A stretch of DNA of 42,713 nucleotides from Bacteroidia bacterium (lineage in GTDB: Bacteria; Bacteroidota; Bacteroidia; Cytophagales; JAAEPT01): NCBI GenBank assembly GCA_030431525.1, contig JAUIJC010000035.1:1-42713 (forward strand), in the 5' to 3' direction. Below are positions 32,461-39,843 of the stretch, piece by piece. The position numbers and the translations under genes were made by a program. Within the stretch, counting starts at the first letter, position 1. Each line of letters begins with the position of its first letter. The notes below the pieces were generated by a model. That model saw only the letters and a program-made list of their open reading frames with translations, was not told where the DNA came from and did not search any database.

Positions 32461-32702
32461 TTCCGAACTGCCCTGTGGGCATTGATTCTGTATTGTTTAA
32501 GACGAGGGTGAAACCTTACGTGTTCATGGTTTATTGGCTTCCTTCAGTACGTTTTTCGATGAAAAAAAGGTTTATGTGGAGGGATGAAGGGAAGGGTTCG
32601 ATGAAAAAATCACTTTTCATATGTAAGAAATGATTCTCTTGATGAGAATTTGTGTTCTGGACAGCTTCGTGTCAGGCATCAAAAAATGTTGTAATTTGCA
32701 TG

Positions 32703-33080
32703 GAGTACAGGTCGTTCTGTCGCTGCCTCGTCATAGATGAGGGAGAGGAAAGTCCGGGCACCATAGGACATCGTGCTTCCTAACGGGAAGGGTCTGCCAG
32801 CTGGCGGATACAGAAAGTGCCGCAGAAAGCTATACCGCCTACGTCCATCTCTGATGGGCCGGTAAGGGTGAAAAGGTGGGGTAAGAGCCCACCAGTACCT
32901 CAGGTGACTGGGGTAGCTGGGTAAACCTCACGAGGTGAAAGTCCAAATAGGCTGACGCTGTAGGGCGGTCCGTCCGATGTCAGTGGGTAGGGCGTTCGAG
33001 GCTGTCGGTGACGGCAGATTTAGATAAATGACAGAAATCCGCTCCGGCGGAAACAGAACCCGGCTTATTGGCCTGTACTT
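32703..33080 (+). ncRNA. rnpB: RNase P RNA, bacterial type A
   Basis: The catalytic RNA that trims tRNA 5' leaders. The P1 stem AGTACAGG (32704-32711) pairs with CCTGTACT (33072-33079). The conserved GAGGAAAGTCCGGGC lies near the 5' end (about 32750), with AAAGTGCCGCAGAAA-type and GGTGAAAAGGTG blocks in the middle. GAGGTGAAAGTCCAAATAGG and ACAGAACCCGGCTTA lie at the 3' side. Total about 378 nt, usual for the type. A possible -7 element TAATTTG lies at 32692-32698. No classical terminator follows; instead a heptamer array hairpin begins 18 bp downstream. Confidence 0.95.
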
Positions 33081-33097
33081 TCTTTTTACTTTAGTGG

Positions 33098-33217
33098 GTA
33101 CCGAGTATTGAGTACCAAGTATTGAGTACCAAGTACCAAGTATTGCGTTGTTAGTCACTTTTCAACCAGCTACTTGGTACTTGCTACTTAGTGCTTGTTA
33201 CCCATACTAAGTACTTT
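33098..33217 (+). repeat. Paired heptamer arrays after rnpB
   Basis: Seven tandem 7-bp units at 33098-33146, mixing GTACCAA, GTATTGA, GTACCGA and GTATTGC. Inverted units TACTTGG, TACTTGC, TACTTAG and TGCTTGT follow at 33171-33198, with decayed copies to about 33217. The arms can pair. The array ends 17 bp before the response-regulator ATG and may act as the rnpB terminator. Confidence 0.8.
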
Positions 33218-33233
33218 TTAACCGAAACGACCC

Positions 33234-34385
33234 ATGCCAAAGGTTTTAATCATTGATGATGAGGCTGCCATCAGAGGCACGCTCAAAGAGATTCTTGAGT
33301 TCGAAAATTTTGAGGTGGACGAGGCCAAGGATGGCCTTGAGGGCTGTCAGATGTTCGAAAAGAACGACTACGATGCCGTGCTCTGCGACATCAAGATGCC
33401 TAAAATGGACGGCATTGAGGTGTTGGAAAAATGCAAGGAGCTTGGCAAGGACGGCCAGTTCATCATGATTTCTGCCCACGGCACCATTGAGACGGCTGTA
33501 GATGCGACCAAAAAAGGCGCATTCGATTTCATCCCGAAGCCTCCAGACTTGAACCGTTTGTTGGTAACGCTCCGCAATGCCATGGACAAATCCAATTTGG
33601 TGGTGGAGACCAAGCGTTTGAAAAAACGCGTGGCCAAGAAGTTTGAAATAGTGGGTGAGTCCGCCGCATTGGGTAAGGTGAAGGATATGATTGACAAGGT
33701 GGCGCCAACGGATGCCCGTGTCATGATTCTTGGTCCAAACGGTTCTGGTAAGGAGCTTGTCGCCCAGCAAATCCACGAGAAGAGTGAGCGTGCAGGCGCG
33801 CCAATGATTGAGGTGAACTGCGCGGCCATTCCTGCTGAGTTGATCGAAAGTGAGCTGTTCGGCCATGAGAAAGGCGCCTTTACTTCTGCCAACAAACAGC
33901 GTCAAGGCAAGTTTGAACAGGCCAATGGTGGTACTATTTTCTTGGACGAAATTGGCGATATGAGCCTATCAGCTCAAGCCAAGGTATTGCGCGCATTGCA
34001 GGAGGGAATTATTTCCCGTGTGGGTGGCGACAAGAAAATCAAGGTAGATGTACGCGTATTGGCGGCGACTAACAAGGATTTGAAAAAGGAGATTGAGGAA
34101 GGGAATTTCCGTGAGGACCTTTATCACCGCCTTAGTGTTATCGTCATCAACGTGCCACCTTTGAAGGACCGCAAGGAGGATATTCCTGCCTTGGTCGAGA
34201 AATTCTTGGGGGACATCGCCAAAGATTATGGCGCCGCCGAAAAAGGCATTGATGCAGCCGCTTTGAAGAAACTGCAGGAGTTTGATTGGACAGGTAATGT
34301 CCGTGAGTTGAGGAACGTCGTCGAGCGATTGGTCATCATGTCTGGCGACACGATTACAAAGAAGGATGTTGAGGACTACGTTTGA
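33234..34385 (+). CDS. NtrC-type response regulator lacking a DNA-binding domain
   Basis: A 383-residue protein. The receiver domain (about 3-118) has DDE at 8-10, phospho-acceptor Asp 52 (LCDIKMPKMDG) and Lys 102 (PKPP). The AAA+ sigma-54 interaction domain (about 138-370) has Walker A GPNGSGKE (167-174), GAFTSA (214-219; normally GAFTGA), Walker B GTIFLDEIGD (233-242), and the R-finger and sensor regions LREL/VRVLAATNKDL and FDWTGNVRELRNVVERL. It ends at VEDYV with no C-terminal Fis-type helix-turn-helix, so it cannot bind an enhancer in the usual way. It could still act on sigma-54 polymerase from solution. No sensor kinase is adjacent. The heptamer array precedes the gene and another begins at its stop codon. 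Confidence 0.9.
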   Translation: MPKVLIIDDEAAIRGTLKEILEFENFEVDEAKDGLEGCQMFEKNDYDAVLCDIKMPKMDGIEVLEKCKELGKDGQFIMISAHGTIETAVDATKKGAFDFIPKPPDLNRLLVTLRNAMDKSNLVVETKRLKKRVAKKFEIVGESAALGKVKDMIDKVAPTDARVMILGPNGSGKELVAQQIHEKSERAGAPMIEVNCAAIPAELIESELFGHEKGAFTSANKQRQGKFEQANGGTIFLDEIGDMSLSAQAKVLRALQEGIISRVGGDKKIKVDVRVLAATNKDLKKEIEEGNFREDLYHRLSVIVINVPPLKDRKEDIPALVEKFLGDIAKDYGAAEKGIDAAALKKLQEFDWTGNVRELRNVVERLVIMSGDTITKKDVEDYV

Positions 34386-34923
34386 TCAGTTATCAGTTAT
34401 CGGTAATCAGTTAACAGGGCGCTTGTGGCTTTTTGCAGGCGCCTTGTTTGCGTTGGGTGGCATGCTGTTGCCTTCTTGCACGGAGCTGGAGGTTTGCCAT
34501 GAGCTGACCGACAAAACCTTGAAGGTGCAGTTTTATAAGGACACCACTGATTCAAAAGACGATGAGTTTACATCGGCGATAGATACAATTTCCATCATCG
34601 CATTGTCTGACCCTGTGGACACTATTGTCAACAAACAGACGATAAGCACTGTCGAACTGGCCTTGCCACTATCTGTAGACTCTGCTCAATTTGTATTCAT
34701 CAAGGATGGTGAGTCGGACACTATAAGTCTGTTTTTCCAGCGATTCCCAAAATCGCCGTCGGCAGGTTGTGCTCTGATTATGACTTATGAGATGGACACG
34801 GCAACTTATTCCACCAATGAAATTCAACGAGCGCTATTGGTTCAGCCTGAGCTCTTTATTGAGGAGGAGCTGGTAGATGATGATGTGGATATTGAGATGG
34901 AGAACCTGAAGGTGGTTTATTGA
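34366..34923 (+). CDS. DUF6452-like lipoprotein
   Basis: A 185-residue lipoprotein; the signal peptide hydrophobic core LWLFAGALFALGGMLLPSC ends at the lipidated Cys 37. The mature domain (about 38-180) is beta-rich: ELTDKTLKVQFYKDT, VELALPLSVDSAQFVFIKDGESDTISLFFQR and CALIMTYEMDTATYSTNEIQRALLV. These match DUF6452 as I remember it, a Bacteroidota family that pairs with DUF6048, the next gene (12 bp away). The start is uncertain. ATG 34366 overlaps the regulator by 20 bp and runs through the heptamer array; TTG 34423 gives a very short n-region with no basic residue. I chose the ATG. Translation may be coupled to the regulator. Confidence 0.65.
   Translation: MLRTTFDQLSVIGNQLTGRLWLFAGALFALGGMLLPSCTELEVCHELTDKTLKVQFYKDTTDSKDDEFTSAIDTISIIALSDPVDTIVNKQTISTVELALPLSVDSAQFVFIKDGESDTISLFFQRFPKSPSAGCALIMTYEMDTATYSTNEIQRALLVQPELFIEEELVDDDVDIEMENLKVVY
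34385..34419 (+). repeat. Heptamer array overlapping the regulator stop codon and next gene start
   Basis: Units ATCAGTT, ATCAGTT, ATCGGTA, ATCAGTT, then AACAGGG, starting on the last base of the TGA stop. A GGCGC/GCGCC stem (from 34419) follows. The array sits inside the reading frame of the next lipoprotein if that starts at ATG 34366. Confidence 0.7.
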
Positions 34924-34935
34924 TAGAAGGAAGAG

Positions 34936-35694
34936 ATGGGAAAAAGGAGCAAACAAGTGAGAAAAGGACTTTTGTTTGGAGGTTTGAAACCTTTACTCTC
35001 GATTGCATTATTCTTTTTTGTGGCGTTAAATGCCCAAGCTCAAGACGAGGAGCGAAAAGTGGTGAACGATACCTTGGAGCGCACCACGGCTTTGCGTGTG
35101 GGGGTTGATTTGGTTCGTCCGATTATTGGACTGAACGATACGCTTCGCAATGGCTTTGAAGGGATTTTTGATATACGGGTTTATAGGCGGTTGTTTTTGG
35201 CGGGGTCTGTTGGTTGGGAGAGCTATGATTATGTAACTGAAAGTGTGCCCTCCACCTATTCTGCTAAAGGGATGTTTTTCCGCTTGGGAGTGGATTACGA
35301 CCTATTGGATATGACAGGTGATGATGGCGTTTTCCTTGGCGCCCGATATGCCATGAGTCCTTCTTTTACCAGAACCATTGGGACGTTTTCGTCGAATCCT
35401 TCTGAAGTCTGGGGTGATTCTTTTTCGGGTGGACCAAATACACTTAGTCAGACTGCAATGTGGCTGGAAGGTGTAGTTTCCCTAAAAGTCCAAGTGGTGA
35501 AAAACCTGTTTGTGGGGGCAAGTGCTCGCGTGAATTTGATGCTTCATACCACCAACGATCCGTATGCCTATGACCATCCCGTTCCTGGATTTGGTCGCCA
35601 TAGGCGAGAGCCCGTCAACATTGGGTTCAACTATTACATTTCCTACCAGATTCCATTTAAGCGGAAGGTGGTGGCTGTGGAGAGGAAAAAATAG
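34936..35694 (+). CDS. DUF6048 family outer-membrane protein
   Basis: A 252-residue exported protein. A long basic n-region precedes a hydrophobic core and the cleavage site LNAQAQ (about residue 35). The mature barrel-like part has TTALRVGVDLVRPI, GIFDIRVYRRLFLAGSVGWESYDY, GMFFRLGVDYDLLDM, VFLGARYAMSPSF, MWLEGVVSLKVQVVKNLFVGASARVNLML and INIGFNYYISYQIPF-like strands. The match is to DUF6048, which lies beside DUF6452 in other Bacteroidota. Probably an outer-membrane barrel partnered by the lipoprotein encoded 12 bp upstream. Function unknown. Confidence 0.75.
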   Translation: MGKRSKQVRKGLLFGGLKPLLSIALFFFVALNAQAQDEERKVVNDTLERTTALRVGVDLVRPIIGLNDTLRNGFEGIFDIRVYRRLFLAGSVGWESYDYVTESVPSTYSAKGMFFRLGVDYDLLDMTGDDGVFLGARYAMSPSFTRTIGTFSSNPSEVWGDSFSGGPNTLSQTAMWLEGVVSLKVQVVKNLFVGASARVNLMLHTTNDPYAYDHPVPGFGRHRREPVNIGFNYYISYQIPFKRKVVAVERKK

Positions 35695-35766
35695 GGTTAG
35701 GGTCTTTGTTAAAAGATGAGTTTAAGAGGAGCATGTGAATTGAGCTAATAGAAGATTAACGAGTTG

Positions 35767-36951
35767 TTACTCTTCTTCTTTCTCATGCTTCTTCTCGTCC
35801 CTTTTTTCTTCCTTCTCCTGTTTTTTTAACGCCTTCTTTTCCTTTTTTTCTTCTTTTCGTTCCTGCTTCTCTTGTTCCTTTTCAGTGGGGCCCGCATCCT
35901 TGTATTCAACGTCTTTGTCCAGTTTGTATTCAAAAGCCTCGATATAAGCGTTTTCGAAGGCACTAAAAATGGCTTTCATGATTCCCGTCTTTGGGTCGTC
36001 AATTCGCCCTTCAACGGGAATCCGAGTGGCGAACTGTTGTCTTTTCTGGTTTTCCAGTAGCTCTTGGGCTCCTTCGCTGAAAAACTCCTTGAACCAGCCA
36101 CCAAGGTTGCGGTCTTCTTCCTTCCAGTTGAAAATGCGCATGTCCTTGATGATGGGCTTCATGTAACCCGTAAAGGAGCTGTCCTTCATGGCCAATTCGC
36201 TGTACAGGCTAATGGTTCCTCCCTCGAAATCCATGTTTAAATAGTGTTTAACGGCAGGGTTGAGGCTCGTAAGGCTGAGGTTTTCCAACTTGAGATCGTA
36301 GTTGAAATCGGGCATTTGCTTCAGCAAATAAGCCTTAGAAGAGAATTTGAGACTGCCGTTTTTTCCTGAAGTCCCAGAGGCGCTGATGGTGGTGGGAAGA
36401 GAGTCTTCTGATGCCCGTTCAACATTTTGGATGTTGGTGATTTCAAGGTTGAAATTATCAAGAGGGACCTCGTTGTCTGATTTTACCAAAAGGTTGGAGA
36501 GGTAAATCTTTCCGTCAACCACCGAGAAGCGGTTAATTCTGATGGGCATCATGTCCTCGGGCAGTGCCGTCCAATCTTCTTCCACCCCTGTTTGGGATTC
36601 GTTCTCGTCCTCGCTAAAGGCAAAGTGGACCACAGGTCGGTGGCATATAAATTCCCCGACAATTTTCCCATCAAAAAGAGCTTTCCATTGGAGGCGGATA
36701 TCTATCTGATCGACCAACAGAAACGGCTCCTTGAGCTTGGTGTCTTTCTTTACGATGTGAAGTTTCTCGAGCTGGTAGGAACCATTGTAGAGCGAGATGT
36801 TCACATCCTCTACATGCCCCCAATAGACTTCCATATGGTTGAGCACCTTGTTGTTGAGGTACCATTTGATACCATAGGGTAGGGCCAAACGCACAGCCAC
36901 CAGAAAGACGAATACCCACAGAAGTATTTTCAGGCCTTTTTTCACCTTCAT
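35767..36951 (-). CDS. AsmA/DUF748-like envelope protein with lysine/glutamate-rich tail
   Basis: A 394-residue protein anchored by one N-terminal membrane helix (about 7-25). The long beta-rich periplasmic part (26-345) resembles DUF748/AsmA-type proteins: VEDVNISLYNGSYQLEKLHIVKKD, FLLVDQIDIRLQWKALFDGKIVGEFICHRPVVHF, INRFSVVDGKIYLSNLLV, FNYDLKLENLSLTSLNP and MKAIFSAFENAYIEAF. AsmA relatives are thought to carry phospholipids between membranes or help outer-membrane assembly. The last 48 or so residues are almost only Lys and Glu with Gln, Asp, Arg and His, probably a charged coiled or disordered tail on the periplasmic side. Monocistronic. Confidence 0.75.
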   Translation of the reverse strand: MKVKKGLKILLWVFVFLVAVRLALPYGIKWYLNNKVLNHMEVYWGHVEDVNISLYNGSYQLEKLHIVKKDTKLKEPFLLVDQIDIRLQWKALFDGKIVGEFICHRPVVHFAFSEDENESQTGVEEDWTALPEDMMPIRINRFSVVDGKIYLSNLLVKSDNEVPLDNFNLEITNIQNVERASEDSLPTTISASGTSGKNGSLKFSSKAYLLKQMPDFNYDLKLENLSLTSLNPAVKHYLNMDFEGGTISLYSELAMKDSSFTGYMKPIIKDMRIFNWKEEDRNLGGWFKEFFSEGAQELLENQKRQQFATRIPVEGRIDDPKTGIMKAIFSAFENAYIEAFEYKLDKDVEYKDAGPTEKEQEKQERKEEKKEKKALKKQEKEEKRDEKKHEKEEE

Positions 36952-37004
36952 ACTGCTTGGAACGCAAGAGGAAAATTGGAGGCTGTTACCCTTTCGGTTT
37001 TTCC

Positions 37005-37046
37005 CAAAAAAATACCCCCGAGACGATTTTTATCCGTTCGGGGGAA
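37005..37046 (-). terminator. Terminator of the 75-residue protein gene
   Basis: Minus strand: CCCCCGA (with CG mirror at 37038-37044) pairs with TCGGGGG (complement of 37015-37021) across a 16-nt loop and is followed by TATTTTTTT. It lies about 20 bp past the stop at 37065. Confidence 0.8.
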
Positions 37047-37064
37047 TTGGAATTGATTTTTTTT

Positions 37065-37292
37065 TCAAAGGTCATCATCGGACCGCTGGATGATTCTGAC
37101 TACAATTTCGTGCTTGTCTTGGTCCTTGTCGTGGAATTTGAAGATAAGGCGAGGGTTGTCTTCCATATCAAAGCAATCAACGCCTGTAATGGTAATGTCG
37201 CCGACTTGGGTCTGTATTTCGTCCTTCAAATTTTCTAAGGCCTTGGCGAAAGCGGTTTCAAGCGTGCTGGGATTATATGAGCTGGTTTTCAT
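37065..37292 (-). CDS. Small conserved-looking cytoplasmic protein
   Basis: A 75-residue protein with no signal peptide or membrane segment. N-terminal helix STLETAFAKALENLKDEIQTQ, then beta strands DITITGVDCFDMEDNPRLIFKFHDKDQDKHEIVVRIIQR, so an alpha-beta-beta-beta fold is likely. No family recognised. It has a clear terminator just downstream and an ATG preceded by A+T-rich DNA, which supports a real gene. The neighbours (AsmA-like protein, DinB-like protein) give no hint of function. Confidence 0.6.
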   Translation of the reverse strand: MKTSSYNPSTLETAFAKALENLKDEIQTQVGDITITGVDCFDMEDNPRLIFKFHDKDQDKHEIVVRIIQRSDDDL

Positions 37293-37503
37293 AGGCGTAA
37301 TGGATAAGGGTCTAATTTCATGAATGGAATTCCCAAAAATGGGTCTTACTGCTTATCTTGAGCAATTACATCATGTGGCGAAAGGCAATTTTTAAGCCAT
37401 TAAGGGTTTGGCTGGCCGATAAATCTTGGCAACTGGTACCCCTTATGGTATGCTTGATACCTGATTATTCGTAGGAATAAGTAAATAGTTCTCATTGTAG
37501 TAT

Positions 37504-38034
37504 ATGTTAGATAAGTACAAAAGTTTTGAGCAGGAGACGAAGTTTTGGCTTCGCGAGTTGGAGAAGTACAATGAGAAACCCTTTCAGCGCAAGCCCAGCA
37601 AAGAGGATTGGTCCATGGCCGAGCTTTATGAATATTTGACCACAAACATCTTGGAGGTCTATTCAAAGAACATTTTTGATTGCATGGAGGGCCGAGCAAA
37701 GCAGGAGGGAGGCAAGACGTTCAAAGGTGTGCTGGCCTTTATGTTTGGGAGCATGATGTTTATTCGCAAGGAGGATAAAAAAGTCACGAACGAGCCTTCA
37801 ACATTGTCGGAAGCCAAGGACAAACTCTTGCGTTGCCTGAAGAAAATGAATGAGGGTGCCGTGTTGATTTCCAATGATTCCAAGAAGGCGGAAACAATGA
37901 AAACCGAGCATCCTGTTTACGGCATGCTAAACGCCAAAGATTGGTATGCCTTAGCGGAGCGAGATTTGAAGGCACACCGAGGGTTGAAGGATAAAATTGA
38001 ACAAAGCTTGGTGGTGACTTCGGTGGAGGGGTGA
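37504..38034 (+). CDS. DinB-like superfamily protein
   Basis: A 176-residue cytoplasmic helical protein. KPSKEDWSMAELYEYLTTNILEVY at about 28-52 matches the first helices of DinB/DUF1569-type four-helix bundles, and EHPVYGMLNAKDWYALAERDLKAHRGLKDKIEQ (about 133-165) the last helix with the usual H-x-x-x-G-x-L and a His in the metal region. Canonical DinB metalloproteins have three His; only one or two of the positions are His here, so metal binding is uncertain. It is followed 54 bp later by a VOC protein gene and the two may be co-transcribed. Confidence 0.65.
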   Translation: MLDKYKSFEQETKFWLRELEKYNEKPFQRKPSKEDWSMAELYEYLTTNILEVYSKNIFDCMEGRAKQEGGKTFKGVLAFMFGSMMFIRKEDKKVTNEPSTLSEAKDKLLRCLKKMNEGAVLISNDSKKAETMKTEHPVYGMLNAKDWYALAERDLKAHRGLKDKIEQSLVVTSVEG

Positions 38035-38088
38035 TAAAAGCCATCAAGCCAAGCGTGCACTCATCATCATTTTTGAATTTTTTAAGCT

Positions 38089-38490
38089 ATGAGCAAGCCA
38101 TTGGATATCACCTCCGTGAAGGAGGTAGGCCTCTATGTGAAGGACCTTGACAGGAGCAAGGCTTTTTATCACGATTTATTGGGCTTTCCTGTGATTAGTC
38201 ATGTGCCGAACAGGCATGTGTTTTTTCGGGCAGGGGATACGGTGCTCCTTTGTTTCATTGCCGAAACAACCAAGAAGGATCAGCTTATCGGGCATTATGC
38301 CGAGGGCAAGCAACATATCGCTTTTGAGGCCAAGGAAGGGGAGTATGAGGCTTGGAAGGATTTCTTGAAAGCTAATGATATTGAATTGCTCAAGGAAATC
38401 ACGTGGGGAAATGGAAAACTCTCAGTCTATTTTGAGGATCCTGATGGTCACATGTTGGAGGTGATCGAAAATAAGCTGTGGGGGTTTTAA
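38089..38490 (+). CDS. VOC (glyoxalase/bleomycin-resistance) family protein
   Basis: A 133-residue protein with the two beta-alpha-beta-beta-beta units of the vicinal oxygen chelate fold. VKEVGLYVKDLDRSKAFYHDLLGFPV is the first, and HIAFEAKEGEYEAWKDFLKANDIEL and LSVYFEDPDGHMLEVIE are the second. In many VOC enzymes the first metal ligand is a His at the strand start; here it is Glu (EVGLYVKD), while the later His and the terminal Glu are kept. Substrate unknown. It ends 11 bp from the convergent porin gene. Confidence 0.9.
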   Translation: MSKPLDITSVKEVGLYVKDLDRSKAFYHDLLGFPVISHVPNRHVFFRAGDTVLLCFIAETTKKDQLIGHYAEGKQHIAFEAKEGEYEAWKDFLKANDIELLKEITWGNGKLSVYFEDPDGHMLEVIENKLWGF

Positions 38491-38501
38491 CTGAAAAAGG
38501 T

Positions 38502-39719
38502 CTAAATCTCCAATTCCAACTGAAACCGGAACCGCAAGCGATCTTCACCCACCTTAGGGTCCTGCCATGTAGCGTCCAGTTGGGTTTTTAGGCTATGCTT
38601 TACAAAGTATTTCGAGAGGCCAAAAGTAAATTCATCGGTTTGGATCACGGCTGAGATAGCATTGTCTGGCTTGACAAAAGTGTACCGGAAAACAGGTTGA
38701 ATATTGTTTTTAAAGACATATCCCGCTTGGATTACATATCCATGGCCTGTCCGGTAGAAAGCACTCAGGCTGTCTTCAGGAGTAGGGAGCTGATTGGTTG
38801 GCATTTTTCGATAAGCAAATTCTCCCAAGACCGACCATCCTTGGTGTTTATAAAGGAAATCAAACAGGATGGAGTGCAGGTCTTTTCCAACAAGGTTATT
38901 GTTTGGGTCCACTATAAAATCGCCCAATTGCCCACCTTGTCGGACGGCTCCATCATTAAAGTCATAAGTGAGTCCCACCGCCAGTTTTGGTTTAGGCTCT
39001 CTTTCCAAATCAGCCTCTGAGTAATCCCCTTTGTTGAGGAATTTGCCAAATGGAAGAAAGTCCAGATGGGTGGTGTAACAGTATCCGCTTATACCATCGA
39101 TAGCACTTTGTTCTGAAATGTTTCGGCCATCGCCGGTGCTGATGGCAAACTTTGGATAGAGAAGCATGTCCCGAATTTTGTAGCTACCAACGAGCTGAAA
39201 GCCCATGTCTCGGTCGATGTTGAAGTAGGCATTTACCAAACTCCGGTCTACAAGCTCCAATCTTCCAGATGAAATAACCCGCTCACGGTTTCCGGGAAGT
39301 TTTGCCTGCCCAAAGGAGATTTTCCAATGGTCGTGAAATTGGTAAATGACGTTGGCGTCAAGTATGATTCGGGTGCTGTTGTCATTGAATTCTTCCTCCA
39401 CTTCATTGCCTGTATCTCGATTGCTTAGGCCTAGTTCGAATTTGTAAGTTAATCGGGGATTGAGAGCAAATCCCGCCCATTTTAGTCGCCAACGGCGAAT
39501 AAGGGCATCAGTGGTCCATTTTTCTCCTCCATTTAATGGGCCTTGGATGCTGAGAAGTCCTTGTGTCCGAAGGTGAAATGTGGTGGACATGGAGGAGTCT
39601 TTTGCCACAAACACGAAACCCTTGCCCATGCCTGACAATCCCCAAATGGCTTTCTCAGGCTTTTGGGCCCAAGCCAAGGAGCTTAGCATTACAAAAAATA
39701 GGGTTAGGAATCTGTTCAT
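38502..39719 (-). CDS. Phosphate-selective porin O/P-like outer-membrane protein
   Basis: A 405-residue protein with signal peptide residues 1-18 (ending LAWAQ). Strands typical of OprP/OprO-like porins are visible: TTFHLRTQGLLSIQGP, LIRRWRLKWAGFALNPRLTYKFELGLSN, VIYQFHDHWKISFGQAKLPGNRERVISSG, LVDRSLVNAYFNIDRDMGFQLVG, LAVGLTYDF and FRFQLELEI at the C-terminus. The R-R-x-x-L-x-x-x-G and GQxKxPxxRE segments are characteristic of the family. In Bacteroidota such proteins are general anion or pyrophosphate porins; specificity cannot be read. The gene lies downstream of pruA, with a palindromic heptamer array between. Confidence 0.85.
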   Translation of the reverse strand: MNRFLTLFFVMLSSLAWAQKPEKAIWGLSGMGKGFVFVAKDSSMSTTFHLRTQGLLSIQGPLNGGEKWTTDALIRRWRLKWAGFALNPRLTYKFELGLSNRDTGNEVEEEFNDNSTRIILDANVIYQFHDHWKISFGQAKLPGNRERVISSGRLELVDRSLVNAYFNIDRDMGFQLVGSYKIRDMLLYPKFAISTGDGRNISEQSAIDGISGYCYTTHLDFLPFGKFLNKGDYSEADLEREPKPKLAVGLTYDFNDGAVRQGGQLGDFIVDPNNNLVGKDLHSILFDFLYKHQGWSVLGEFAYRKMPTNQLPTPEDSLSAFYRTGHGYVIQAGYVFKNNIQPVFRYTFVKPDNAISAVIQTDEFTFGLSKYFVKHSLKTQLDATWQDPKVGEDRLRFRFQLELEI

Positions 39720-39757
39720 TGGACTACCCCGAGTCAGAAAAGTTGATGGGTTGTGTT

Positions 39758-39820
39758 ATGTATTACGTACAATGAATTCAGGCGGGGAAATCATTGTACG
39801 TAATACATGATACATTGTAC
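39758..39820. repeat. Heptamer-based palindrome between pruA and the porin gene
   Basis: A perfect 18-bp stem: 39758-39775 (ATGTATTACGTACAATGA) with 39791-39808, loop 15 nt. The right arm continues as heptamers ATTGTAC, GTAATAC, ATGATAC and ATTGTAC (39793-39820). The right arm matches the array at 23609-23636 at all but a few positions. Confidence 0.8.
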
Positions 39821-39843
39821 AAAGACACATTACATTGTGCTAT

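Noticed and set aside
32557-32630. Short ORF of about 24 codons upstream of rnpB, starting MKKRF
   Set aside because: Very short, no hydrophobic core or family match, and it lies where the rnpB promoter is expected. Not supported as a gene.
33098-33146. Seven direct repeats after rnpB considered as a CRISPR array
   Set aside because: Units are 7 bp with no spacers, and no cas genes are in the window. It fits a tandem heptamer array.
33246-33905. 219-codon minus-strand ORF inside the response regulator
   Set aside because: Antisense shadow of conserved receiver and AAA+ codons. No recognisable family.
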